The notes beneath the pieces were generated by a model. The model made no database searches and was not told the origin of the DNA. It worked only from the letters and a program-made list of their open reading frames with translations. Both the position numbers and the translations under genes were made by a program. Source: Salinicola rhizosphaerae (lineage in GTDB: Bacteria; Pseudomonadota; Gammaproteobacteria; Pseudomonadales; Halomonadaceae). From it: 33,552 nt of DNA. This document shows positions 7,670 to 14,741 of this stretch, in pieces (position 1 is the first letter of the stretch; every line of letters starts with the position of its first letter). The stretch lies in assembly GCF_014652715.1 (NCBI RefSeq), contig NZ_BMZI01000002.1, positions 1 to 33,552 of the forward strand. Direction: 5' to 3'.

Positions 7670-8172
7670 GAGACGTCATGAGAGAAGCCATGAAGACCGC
7701 TTCGCCGGCCGCGTCGACGAGGCGGACACTCGAATCCAGATCGGCCATCGGGTCGGAGCCGCTGCGCCTCGTCGCCCTGCTCGTGCTGCCCGCACTGCTG
7801 CTCGGCGGCTGTCACTCCTCGATGGGGCCGATGAGCTGGACCAGCGGCTATCGCAACGTGACCGTCGCCGATGCCGATGGCCAGGGCACGTCGACGCGCG
7901 CGATCCCGAATCTGTGCCAGAGCGATCCCGATCAGTCGGGACTGATCACGCTGCCACCCGGCTGCGCCAACGACCTCAACCTCGAGCTGATGGTGGTCGA
8001 CCCCGGCGACCTGACTCGCGGCCAGGAGATGGGTCCGGCCATGGCCGCCCCGGTTGCCGAGGCCGCCGACCAGCGACTGAATAACCGCGAGCGGGCGAAC
8101 GAGCGACGCGCCATGCTCGAAAACGAGGCGCGCAATGCCATGGGCCAGAGCGCGACGACCGATGGACTCTAG
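7666..8172 (+). CDS. CpaD/RcpB-like pilus lipoprotein associated with the secretin
   Basis: A 168-residue protein with a hydrophobic stretch (33-48) ending in a lipobox, LLGGC, with the lipidated cysteine at 49. The mature part resembles the CpaD family of Tad pili, above all the block LPPGCANDLNLELMVVDPGD followed by AAPVAEAADQRL (CpaD proteins have a GCA...NL..MVA.P.DL pattern). CpaD-type lipoproteins are outer-membrane partners of the Tad secretin, so a pilotin or secretin-stabilising role here is inferred. The gene overlaps the secretin stop (ATGA). ATGs at 7678 and 7690 are alternative starts, the latter giving a shorter n-region. It ends 34 bp from the convergent TPR gene. Confidence 0.65.
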   Translation: MRDVMREAMKTASPAASTRRTLESRSAIGSEPLRLVALLVLPALLLGGCHSSMGPMSWTSGYRNVTVADADGQGTSTRAIPNLCQSDPDQSGLITLPPGCANDLNLELMVVDPGDLTRGQEMGPAMAAPVAEAADQRLNNRERANERRAMLENEARNAMGQSATTDGL

Positions 8173-8206
8173 CGTGACAGTGGCATCTAACCGCCGCGCG
8201 AGCCCG

Positions 8207-9034
8207 TCAGGCCGACGTCGCGGCGGCCAGCCTGAGCGCGCCAGCGCGCGCGGCGGGCGTCGGCAGCGAAGCGATACGCCGTGCGCTGTCGATCAGCTTC
8301 GCGCGCTCGGCAGCGCTCATGTCCGGAATCTCGAGTCGCTCGGCTTCCGACTCGCGTCCGGCGAGCACCAGCACCAGCAGCGCATTGCGGTAGTGGCGCG
8401 GCTCGGCCAGCGGCGAATCGACGATCTGGCGGACGTCGGCGCTGGCGCGATCGGCATCGCCAGCCAGAGCCTGCGCCAGTGCGAGATTGGTGCGCACGTC
8501 GAGGTTCTTCGGATCGAGCGCCGACGCTCGGGTGAAGGCCTCGACCGCCGGCGCCGAGCGTCCGGCCAGCGCTTGCGCGGCGCCGAGTCGGCTCCAGGCC
8601 GCCACGCTGTTCACCGCCGGCGCCGCGGGCGTCAGGCTCTTGAGTGCGGTTTCCGGCTCGCCCATTCGCAGCTGCGCGGTGCCGAGGCCAAGCAATGCCG
8701 GCGCCTGCTCGATGTCTTCACGCAGCGCATCGCGGAAGGCCTCTGCAGCGGCTGCGTCGTCGCCGCTCGCCAGGCGCGCGTTGCCAAGCTTGACCCGAAC
8801 CTCGGCACCGGTGTCACCCTGTGCGATCGCGCGTTCGTACATGGCGGCAGCGGTCGCGTGATCGCCACGCTGATCGACGTCGTCGGCCAACTTGACGAGT
8901 TGACTACCGTCGCCGGTCGGCCCGGTGCCGGGCGATGGCGCTCCCGCACAGGCGGTGAGCATCAGCGTCAAGGCGCTGGCGCCGAACAGTCGCGCCAGCG
9001 GCAGTATCGGGGAGGTCGCGGTCAATGACTTCAT
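8207..9034 (-). CDS. TPR lipoprotein, TadD-like
   Basis: A 275-residue lipoprotein, the only minus-strand gene inside the T3SS cluster. Its signal sequence ends in the lipobox LTAC with the lipid-bearing cysteine at 29. Residues about 45-230 are tetratricopeptide repeats (AAAMYERAIAQGDTGAEVRV, AAEAFRDALREDIEQAPALL, AVEAFTRASALDPKNLDVRT). TadD is a TPR lipoprotein of Tad pilus systems required for secretin assembly; rhizobial-type T3SS clusters also carry a TPR gene near the split secretin genes. A role as pilotin or assembly chaperone is inferred. The frame is open upstream to 9196, but M at 9034 directly precedes the signal sequence and is preferred. The gene is divergent from the secretin N-domain gene. 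Confidence 0.82.
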   Translation of the reverse strand: MKSLTATSPILPLARLFGASALTLMLTACAGAPSPGTGPTGDGSQLVKLADDVDQRGDHATAAAMYERAIAQGDTGAEVRVKLGNARLASGDDAAAAEAFRDALREDIEQAPALLGLGTAQLRMGEPETALKSLTPAAPAVNSVAAWSRLGAAQALAGRSAPAVEAFTRASALDPKNLDVRTNLALAQALAGDADRASADVRQIVDSPLAEPRHYRNALLVLVLAGRESEAERLEIPDMSAAERAKLIDSARRIASLPTPAARAGALRLAAATSA

Positions 9035-9111
9035 GCGTCGATCGGTCCAACGGTCGCGAAAGGAGAGCGACAGCGTACCCGAGATTCGCCAGCGATGTGC
9101 AGCGCTCGCCG

Positions 9112-9732
9112 ATGATGCGCGGCACGCGACGGCACTGGAAACATCGCGTGCCGGCGCGAAGCTGGCTGCTGGCGTTGAGCCTCGCCATGGCCGCATCGAT
9201 GCTCGTGCCGACCGCCAGCCGCGCCGCCGAGGCGCCCTGGGCCGACCGCGACTATCGCTACGTGGTGATCCGCCAGGACGTGCGTGACGTGCTGCAGGAG
9301 TTCGGTCGCAATCTGTCGCTGCCGGTCGAGGTCAGCGACGGCGTCGAGGGCGAGGTCAACGGAGATATTCACGCCGCGCAGGCCGGCGAGTTTCTGCGCA
9401 AGGTTTGCGAAGCCAACGGGCTGGCCTGGTTCTATGACGGCTACGTCCTGCATGTCGCCGCGCGCGACGAGCTGGCGCGGCGGGTCTTCGATCTCGATGG
9501 CATCGACAGCGACCGGCTGCTTGCCTCGAGCCGTGCCGCCGAAATCGGCGAGCCGCTGGGCGTCACGCTGATCGACGGCGGCGACCGGATCGAGGTCTCT
9601 GGCCCGCCCGCCTGGCTCGACAGCATGGCCCAGCGCATCGACGGCATGAGGCGCCCGACACCGAGCGCAGCGCCGGGCGGGGTGACGGTCTACCGAGGCA
9701 GCGTCGCGACGCCGGCCAAGGACGGAAACTGA
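9112..9732 (+). CDS. rhcC1: T3SS secretin N-domain protein (RhcC1 type)
   Basis: A 206-residue periplasmic protein with a signal peptide (basic n-region MMRGTRRHWKHR, hydrophobic LLALSLAMAASML, cleavage near SRA-AEA). The mature part matches the N0 and following domain of T3SS secretins (RYVVIRQDVRDVLQEFGRNL, GEFLRKVCEANGLAWFYDGY, VLHV) and then stops, with no secretin pore. This is the rhizobial RhcC1 half; the pore half is at 6287-7669. It should bridge SctD and the secretin. The frame is open from an ATG at 9025, which has a GGGGAGG sequence nine bases upstream, but that start would add 29 residues before the signal peptide and overlap the divergent TPR gene; 9112 is preferred without certainty. 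Confidence 0.85.
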   Translation: MMRGTRRHWKHRVPARSWLLALSLAMAASMLVPTASRAAEAPWADRDYRYVVIRQDVRDVLQEFGRNLSLPVEVSDGVEGEVNGDIHAAQAGEFLRKVCEANGLAWFYDGYVLHVAARDELARRVFDLDGIDSDRLLASSRAAEIGEPLGVTLIDGGDRIEVSGPPAWLDSMAQRIDGMRRPTPSAAPGGVTVYRGSVATPAKDGN

Positions 9733-9803
9733 GCGGATATTTCCTCGAGCAAGCGGCGGACCGGTCTTCAACGTCGGCCCGCCAGGCGCAGCAGCAAGGC
9801 AGT

Positions 9804-9835
9804 AGCGGTAAAGCGGTAAAGCGGTAAAGCGGTAG
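9804..9835. repeat. Four tandem 8-bp repeats (AGCGGTAA)
   Basis: AGCGGTAA occurs three times exactly (9804-9811, 9812-9819, 9820-9827) and a fourth time with the last base changed (9828-9835). The array lies in the 164-bp gap between rhcC1 and the second small gene, 61 bp before its start codon. Because it is non-coding, unit number changes would alter promoter or leader spacing, not a reading frame. Confidence 0.9.
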
Positions 9836-9896
9836 CCAGGCAGCAAGCGCGACCTGAGGTTTGGGTCGCAACGACAACCCATGACAGGAGGCCACA

Positions 9897-10097
9897 ATGG
9901 CAGTCGATTCCGTAGACAGCGTCAACGCAAGCGGCGACACGTCGACGACGGATTCCCAGTCGTTCGACGACGCCCTGGACAATGCCGAGTTTCAGGACGC
10001 CATGGCGCAGGGCATGGTCCAGGTCGGCGGTCAGCTGATTCTGATGCCGATGATGAAGGACATGCTCGGCGAAGCGATGTCCGGCGGCGAGGATTGA
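9897..10097 (+). CDS. 66-residue protein, candidate T3SS needle subunit (SctF)
   Basis: A 66-residue acidic protein starting MAVDSVDSVNASGDTSTTDS and ending MLGEAMSGGED. An AGGAGG Shine-Dalgarno sequence six bases upstream is the best in the cluster and suggests high expression. The N-terminal 25 residues are Ser/Thr/Asp-rich and likely disordered. Residues 26-61 are helical and methionine-rich (FQDAMAQGMVQVGGQLILMP), a composition seen in small helical export substrates. The order small protein-sctI-sctJ copies prgI-prgJ-prgK and related needle-rod-ring orders, which makes needle subunit the best guess; in rhizobia this slot holds nolB. It is shorter than most needle proteins (about 70-85). 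It could also be another early secreted protein. Confidence 0.72.
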   Translation: MAVDSVDSVNASGDTSTTDSQSFDDALDNAEFQDAMAQGMVQVGGQLILMPMMKDMLGEAMSGGED

Positions 10098-10149
10098 AGC
10101 GGCCATGCCGTCGAGCGATTCCAGACACGCATCGCCGACGGCCGAACTC

Positions 10150-10172
10150 GGGGCGGACCGCGCGTCCGCTCC
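10150..10172 (+). other. Nine-base-pair stem-loop between the small gene and sctI
   Basis: GGGGCGGAC (10150-10158) pairs with GTCCGCTCC (10164-10172) around a CGCGC loop, with one G-U pair. No U-tract follows. It probably reduces read-through or stabilises the upstream short mRNA so that the small subunit is made in excess over sctI and the ring proteins; this is inference. Confidence 0.5.
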
Positions 10173-10209
10173 GCATCCGACAACGATCCGCCAGGACGAG
10201 AGGTGAAAC

Positions 10210-10656
10210 ATGACGCCAGTGACACCACCCGGTGCCGGTACGCCTACGCCGCTGCCGATGGCCGACACGCAGTCACTCAACTCGCAGAATCTGTTCGAAC
10301 ACATGGCGAGCCAGGCCGGACAATCCGCACCCGGCACGAGCCCCGGCGAGCTCGGCAGCAATCTGTTGAACAACCTCGATGGCTTCGTGGACCGGGTCAA
10401 CGCCTTCTCGAAGGACGCCCAGATTCCCGAGACGTCGGCGCCCGATCGTTTTGCGCCGGTATCCGTGCGCGAGACGAGCGCGGCAGCGCCGCCCGCCGAC
10501 GGCGGCGACACACCCACGGCATTCAGCGACGAATCGATGAGCCAGGTCGCCGACTCCCTGGCGCGCGTCTTCGATCATTCGATCGAGACCACCATGGTCG
10601 TGCGTGGTGCGACCCAGGTCTCGGGCTCCGCGAACACCCTGTTGAGAGGTCAGTGA
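10210..10656 (+). CDS. sctI: T3SS inner rod protein SctI
   Basis: A 148-residue protein with a disordered Pro/Thr-rich N-terminus and a C-terminal helical region, VADSLARVFDHSIETTMVVR, followed by GATQVSGSANTLLRGQ. This ending is characteristic of inner rod proteins (YscI/HrpB/PrgJ), whose C-terminal helix and terminal LLRGQ/LLK-type residues connect the export gate to the needle. The location directly before sctJ supports this; in rhizobia the equivalent gene is nolB. The GAGAGGTG ribosome-binding site lies a few bases upstream of ATG 10210. It has no signal peptide, consistent with export by the T3SS itself. The N-terminal half (1-100) is longer than in PrgJ and not recognisable. Confidence 0.78.
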   Translation: MTPVTPPGAGTPTPLPMADTQSLNSQNLFEHMASQAGQSAPGTSPGELGSNLLNNLDGFVDRVNAFSKDAQIPETSAPDRFAPVSVRETSAAAPPADGGDTPTAFSDESMSQVADSLARVFDHSIETTMVVRGATQVSGSANTLLRGQ

Positions 10657-10659
10657 CGC

Positions 10660-11553
10660 TTGCGCTTCGATCCCGCTTTTGAGGCCTTTGCCACCCACGG
10701 CCAGCCCGCCAACACCTCCCGCACCCGTCGACTCTCGAACGGGCTGGACCCGCGTCGCCTGCTGCACTGGGCGCTGATGGCGGTCATGGCCCTGATGCTG
10801 CAGGCCTGCGATACCGATCTCTACACCCATCTCGACGAACGCGAGGCGAACGTGATCGTGGCGACGCTGTCTCGCAACGGCATTGCCGCACAGCGGCACG
10901 CGGAGGACGAGGGCCAGATGACGGTCACCGTCGACGAAAGCCGCTTTGCCGATGCCGTGGATATTCTCGACCGCGCTGGCCTGCCGGAGCGCAAGTTCGC
11001 CAATCTCGGCGATGTGTTCAAGGGCAACGGCCTGGTCTCCTCCCCGGTCCAGGAGCGCGCACAGATGATCTACGCCCTGAGCCAGGAGCTCTCCCATACC
11101 GTGTCGCAGATCGACGGCGTACTGTCGGCGCGCGTGCATGTCGTGCTGCCGGACAACGATCTGCTCGAGCAGAACAGCACGCCCTCCTCGGCATCGGTCT
11201 TCGTGCGCTACATGCCGTCGCTGGATATCGACCCGTTGATTCCGCAGATCAAGACGCTGGTCGCCAACGGCATCGCCGGGCTCTCCTACGACAACGTCTC
11301 CGTGGTCCCGGTCGCCTCGAAGATCCCGGAAGAGACCCGCAGCGCGACGCAGCCGATGATGGACACCTTCCTCGGCATCGCCATGCCAGCCGCTAGCGTC
11401 AGTCGTATCGGCTGGATCGTCGGCGTCCTCGTCATCGCCGTGATCGCGCTTGCGGCCGCGCTGGCCTGGCTCTTGTGGCGCGGGCAGTCCCGCCGTCCGT
11501 ATACGCTATCGGCGTCCGACTCATCGTCAACCGACCCGGCGAGCCACTCATGA
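10660..11553 (+). CDS. sctJ: T3SS inner-membrane ring lipoprotein SctJ (YscJ/PrgK family)
   Basis: A 297-residue lipoprotein of the inner ring. The signal region ends in LMLQAC with the lipidated cysteine at 50. The periplasmic ring domains follow (TDLYTHLDEREANVIVATLS, GLPERKFANLGDVFKGNGLV, ARVHVVLPDND), and a C-terminal transmembrane helix lies at about 250-275 (IGWIVGVLVIAVIALAAALA). These are the invariant features of YscJ/HrcJ. The start is probably TTG at 10660, a few bases after the sctI stop with GAGAGGT upstream; the resulting n-region of about 35 residues is long, so a downstream start cannot be excluded. The stop overlaps the sctK start (ATGA). Confidence 0.95.
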   Translation: MRFDPAFEAFATHGQPANTSRTRRLSNGLDPRRLLHWALMAVMALMLQACDTDLYTHLDEREANVIVATLSRNGIAAQRHAEDEGQMTVTVDESRFADAVDILDRAGLPERKFANLGDVFKGNGLVSSPVQERAQMIYALSQELSHTVSQIDGVLSARVHVVLPDNDLLEQNSTPSSASVFVRYMPSLDIDPLIPQIKTLVANGIAGLSYDNVSVVPVASKIPEETRSATQPMMDTFLGIAMPAASVSRIGWIVGVLVIAVIALAAALAWLLWRGQSRRPYTLSASDSSSTDPASHS

Positions 11554-12305
11554 TGTCGACCGTGCCCGCCCACGATCGCAGCGTCGAGACCGTGCCGGTC
11601 ACGATCGCCGAACGCCATTGGCTCGACTGCCTCGATGGCATCGCCGATGACGCCCATCTGCGTGACTGGCTCGCCGAACCACGGTTCCAGGGACGCCTGA
11701 TCGCGCGGCTCCGGGCTCGACATCAGCTCTCGCCGGCAGACGAACTGCCAGCGCTCGCGGAGGCGGACCGACGGCTTTGCCGGCTGGATACGCAGGAGGC
11801 CGCGCGCTGCGCCCGAGCGGCCGGGGTCATCGTGCACGCCGACGCCTTCGCTCAGGCGATACAGGCCGCTCAGGTCAGCGCACTCAGGGCACGCTTCGGC
11901 ACCGAGCTGCATGCCCTGGCGCTCGAGACCCGTGACCAGCCGCGCCCCGATGTCCGCGAAACGCCACAGGCGACCGATATCGAGGCGCTCGAGGCCGCCG
12001 TCGAGCGTGACGGCCGGCGCAGCCTGATAGCCTGGTATCAAGCGCAACCGCCGGCGTGGCGGGCCTGGCTTGCCCTGGGCTGGCCTCTGAGGCTGATCAC
12101 GGAACACAACGCCGCGGATCGCGATGCCGTACCTGAAAACGCCGCACCTGAAGGCGCCGTGCATGAAGTCGCCCTGCATGAGCCCAAGAGCGCGCCAGCC
12201 GATGATGCTGCCGTCGCCGTCGCGCGGCTGGCCGGGGAAGCGCTCTCGGCGCGATCGGCGACCGGGCACCGGCCGGAGAACGACCACGACGAGGAGTCCT
12301 CATGA
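11550..12305 (+). CDS. sctK: T3SS sorting-platform protein SctK (NolU type)
   Basis: A 251-residue cytoplasmic protein, arginine- and alanine-rich, with no membrane segment. Its place between sctJ and sctL is that of nolU/yscK/hrpD. SctK forms the pods that tie SctQ to the SctD cytoplasmic domain. Family similarity is low across systems, so the call is mostly positional, helped by size and the N-terminal pattern ERHWLDCLDGIADDAHLRDW. Residues about 200-251 are of low complexity (Ala/Glu/Asp/Pro) and look disordered. The start at 11550 overlaps the sctJ stop (ATGATG); the frame is open further upstream but inside sctJ. The stop overlaps the sctL start. Confidence 0.7.
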   Translation: MMSTVPAHDRSVETVPVTIAERHWLDCLDGIADDAHLRDWLAEPRFQGRLIARLRARHQLSPADELPALAEADRRLCRLDTQEAARCARAAGVIVHADAFAQAIQAAQVSALRARFGTELHALALETRDQPRPDVRETPQATDIEALEAAVERDGRRSLIAWYQAQPPAWRAWLALGWPLRLITEHNAADRDAVPENAAPEGAVHEVALHEPKSAPADDAAVAVARLAGEALSARSATGHRPENDHDEESS

Positions 12306-12907
12306 ACGATCTGCCTCGCCGCCCCGGCAAGGTGATTCTGCGCGCCGCCGAAGCGCGCGCCTGGACCGACGGCTTTGCGTTTCTCGACCGCGCTCGCGAG
12401 CGCGCCGAATCACGAGAGGCCGAAGTCGCCGCAGCGCGTGAGGCCGGCTATGCCGACGGATTCGCGGCAGGCCGGCGCGACGGCGAACGCCAGGCAGCGA
12501 CACTGCTCGCCGCAACGCACGCCGACGTCGAGCGTTACATGGCCGGCCTGGAGCCGGAGCTTTCGCAACTCACGCTTGGCCTGCTGCGTCGCATTCTCGA
12601 TGAGTTCGACGATGCCGAGCGCATTGCCCGCTGCGTGCGACGTGCGCTCGGCGAGTGGCGCCAGGCCCATCGCCTGCGGATTCGCGTCGCGCCGGCGCTG
12701 GAGCGCGACGTCGCCGAGCGGCTCGCCGAGCAGCCGCCAGCGGGGGTCGAGTTTCAGGTCGAGGCCGATCCGCAGCTGGATGCCTCTCAGTGCCTGCTGG
12801 TAAGCCCCGTCGCGGTGATGGATATCGGCGTGGAGGCGCAGCTCGGCGCCATCGATCGAGCGTGGCAGCGACCTGATGGGCAGACACCCCCGGAGGAGAC
12901 ATCATGA
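12302..12907 (+). CDS. sctL: T3SS ATPase stator protein SctL (NolV/FliH-like)
   Basis: A 201-residue protein of the YscL/FliH/HrpE family. It starts with the short segment PRRPGKVILRAAEARAW, has an alanine/arginine/glutamate-rich helical region (residues 30-75) suited to a coiled-coil dimer, and ends with the compact domain (VEADPQLDASQCLLVSP..AVMDIGVEAQLGAI) that contacts SctN. The phrase Q-C-L-L-x-S-P..G..D is a typical family ending. SctL spokes hold the ATPase hexamer beneath the export gate and link it to SctQ. The gene overlaps both neighbours by ATGA junctions, giving coupled synthesis of sctK-sctL-sctN. Confidence 0.85.
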   Translation: MNDLPRRPGKVILRAAEARAWTDGFAFLDRARERAESREAEVAAAREAGYADGFAAGRRDGERQAATLLAATHADVERYMAGLEPELSQLTLGLLRRILDEFDDAERIARCVRRALGEWRQAHRLRIRVAPALERDVAERLAEQPPAGVEFQVEADPQLDASQCLLVSPVAVMDIGVEAQLGAIDRAWQRPDGQTPPEETS

Positions 12908-14235
12908 CCGCGAGTCGGCTCGAGAGCCTGCTGCCGCGTCTGGACGCGCGCCTCGCCGACGTGCAGACGCGCCGCGTCAACGGCCGCGTCAAGCGGATTC
13001 GCGGGCTGCTGATCCATGCCAGCGTCGAGGGCGTGAGCATCGGCGAGCTCTGCCATCTGCGCGACCCGGTCAGCGGTCGCAGCGTAGCGGCGGAAGTGAT
13101 CGGCTTCGAGGAGGAGGACGCGATCCTGTCGCCCATCGGAGAACTTCACGGTCTCTCGACGCGTAGCGAAGTGATCGCCACCGGGCGGGCCCAGGGCGTC
13201 GCCGTCGGCGAGTCGCTGCTCGGTCGCGTCATCAGCCCGCTCGGCGATTGGCTGGACGCCCGGCCGCCGGCGAGCGGGCTTCGCGACTATCCCGTTCACG
13301 CGGAACCCCCGTCTCCGCTCGCGCGTCAGCTGATCGAACAGCCACTGGCACTCGGCGTGCGCGCCATCGATGCGCTCAGCACGGTCGCGCGCGGCCAGCG
13401 CGTCGGTTTGTTCGGCGAGCCCGGCGTGGGCAAGTCCTCGCTGCTCTCCGCTATCGTGCGCGGCAGCCGCGCGGACGTGGTCGTGCTCGGGCTGGTCGGC
13501 GAGCGCGGCCGCGAAGTCCGCGAGCTGCTCGAGACCCAGCTCGACGCCGAGGCGCGCAAGCGCACGGTCTGTGTCGTGTCGACCTCCGACCGGCCGGCCA
13601 TCGAACGCGCTCGCGCGGCGCTGGTGGCGACCAGCGTGGCCGAATACTTCCGTGACCAAGGGCGCGACGTGCTGCTGCTGGTCGACAGCCTCACCCGGTT
13701 TGCCCGCGCCCAGCGCGAGATCGGCCTGGCGGCTGGCGAACCACCGACCCGGCGCGGTTATCCGCCCTCACTGTTCGCCGCGCTGCCACGCCTGCTCGAG
13801 CGTGCCGGCCCCGGCGCCGAGGGGCAAGGCAGCATCACCGCCCTCTACACGGTACTGACCGAGGGCGACGGCACGCTAGACCCGGTCGCCGAGGAGACCC
13901 GCGCCATCCTCGACGGCCATATCGTGCTCAGCGCCGAGCTGGCTCGCCGTGATCACTTCCCCGCCATCGACGTGCTGGCCAGCCGCAGCCGACTGATGGA
14001 TACCGTCGCCAGCGCAGCTCACCGACGCGATGCCGCCAAGGTGCGCGATCTACTGGCACGCTATCGCGATGTCGAACTGCTGCTGCAGGTTGGCGAATAC
14101 CGCGAAGGCAGCGATGCGCCGACCGATGAGGCGATTCGCAAGCACGCCGAGATCGACGCCTTTCTGCGCCAGACGCGAGACGATCACGCCGACTTCGACG
14201 ACACACTCGAACGCTTGGGAGCACTGGCCCGATGA
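12904..14235 (+). CDS. sctN: T3SS ATPase SctN
   Basis: A 443-residue F1-type ATPase that strips chaperones and unfolds substrates at the base of the injectisome. The Walker A motif is GEPGVGKS (171-178), GERGREVREL is at 199-208, and Walker B is VLLLVDSLTRFARAQRE (256-272). The T3SS/flagellar signature PPTRRGYPPSLFAALPRLLE (280-299) and GQGSITALYTVLTEGDG (308-323) are intact. The N-terminal beta-barrel (about 20-95) and C-terminal helical domain (about 365-443) complete the family layout, at normal length. It overlaps sctL and sctO by four bases each. All catalytic elements are present. Confidence 0.98.
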   Translation: MTASRLESLLPRLDARLADVQTRRVNGRVKRIRGLLIHASVEGVSIGELCHLRDPVSGRSVAAEVIGFEEEDAILSPIGELHGLSTRSEVIATGRAQGVAVGESLLGRVISPLGDWLDARPPASGLRDYPVHAEPPSPLARQLIEQPLALGVRAIDALSTVARGQRVGLFGEPGVGKSSLLSAIVRGSRADVVVLGLVGERGREVRELLETQLDAEARKRTVCVVSTSDRPAIERARAALVATSVAEYFRDQGRDVLLLVDSLTRFARAQREIGLAAGEPPTRRGYPPSLFAALPRLLERAGPGAEGQGSITALYTVLTEGDGTLDPVAEETRAILDGHIVLSAELARRDHFPAIDVLASRSRLMDTVASAAHRRDAAKVRDLLARYRDVELLLQVGEYREGSDAPTDEAIRKHAEIDAFLRQTRDDHADFDDTLERLGALAR

Positions 14236-14741
14236 ATGCTGCCATGACCTCTCCCCGGCACGCGAAAACGGCCGCTCTCGAGCGCCTGCTGACCCTGCGT
14301 CGTCGGCGCACCCAGCGCGCCGAACGCGAGCTGGCGATCGAACAGGCGCGCTGTCGCGACCTCGAAGCCGAGGCACGGCGACTCGTGGACGAGCGTCGGC
14401 GACTCGAGCAGATCGCGACCCGTCGCGACCAGGCCCGCTTCGATGCCTCGCAGGGGCGTTCGCTCGACGCGACCGATATCGCCGAATGGCAGCAGAGTCA
14501 GGCGGAGGACGCCACGCGTCAGGCGACGCTCGAGCAGCGTCTGCGAACCTGCCACCAGGCATGGCAGATCGCGCATCGACGCCAGCAGACGAGCCGCGGC
14601 GAATGGGCGCGACGAAGGCGCCAGCAGCAGGCGCTGGAGCGCCTGCAGGATGACCACCGCCGCGTTGCCACGCTCGACGCCGAGCGCCTGGCCGAACTGG
14701 AGAGCGAGGAGAGCCGCAGCGGCCGGGAGCTCACCCCATGA
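14232..14741 (+). CDS. sctO: T3SS stalk protein SctO (FliJ/YscO-like coiled coil)
   Basis: A 169-residue, highly charged protein made almost entirely of arginine-, glutamate- and glutamine-rich helix (LTLRRRRTQRAERELAIEQA, LEAEARRLVDERRRLEQIAT, RRRQQQALERLQDDHRRVAT). This is the two-stranded coiled coil of the FliJ/YscO stalk that sits in the ATPase pore and contacts SctV. Sequence conservation in this family is low; the position between sctN and sctQ, the size and the helical character support the call. The start overlaps the sctN stop and the stop overlaps the sctQ start, both ATGA. Confidence 0.85.
   Translation: MNAAMTSPRHAKTAALERLLTLRRRRTQRAERELAIEQARCRDLEAEARRLVDERRRLEQIATRRDQARFDASQGRSLDATDIAEWQQSQAEDATRQATLEQRLRTCHQAWQIAHRRQQTSRGEWARRRRQQQALERLQDDHRRVATLDAERLAELESEESRSGRELTP

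Noticed and set aside
9025-9111. Longer N-terminus of the secretin N-domain protein from ATG 9025
   Set aside because: Despite a GGGGAGG upstream, it would place 29 extra residues before a normal signal peptide and overlap the divergent lipoprotein start; kept only as an alternative.
6287-9732. A complete Tad pilus locus
   Set aside because: No CpaA prepilin peptidase, CpaE, CpaF ATPase, TadB/TadC or Flp pilin gene is present; only outer-membrane components occur.
10273-11139. A 288-codon minus-strand frame opposite sctI/sctJ
   Set aside because: Low-complexity shadow composition; the plus strand carries recognisable SctI and SctJ proteins.
12787-13659. A 290-codon minus-strand frame opposite sctL/sctN
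   Set aside because: Antisense to the ATPase gene with all catalytic motifs on the plus strand; no ribosome-binding site or family features.
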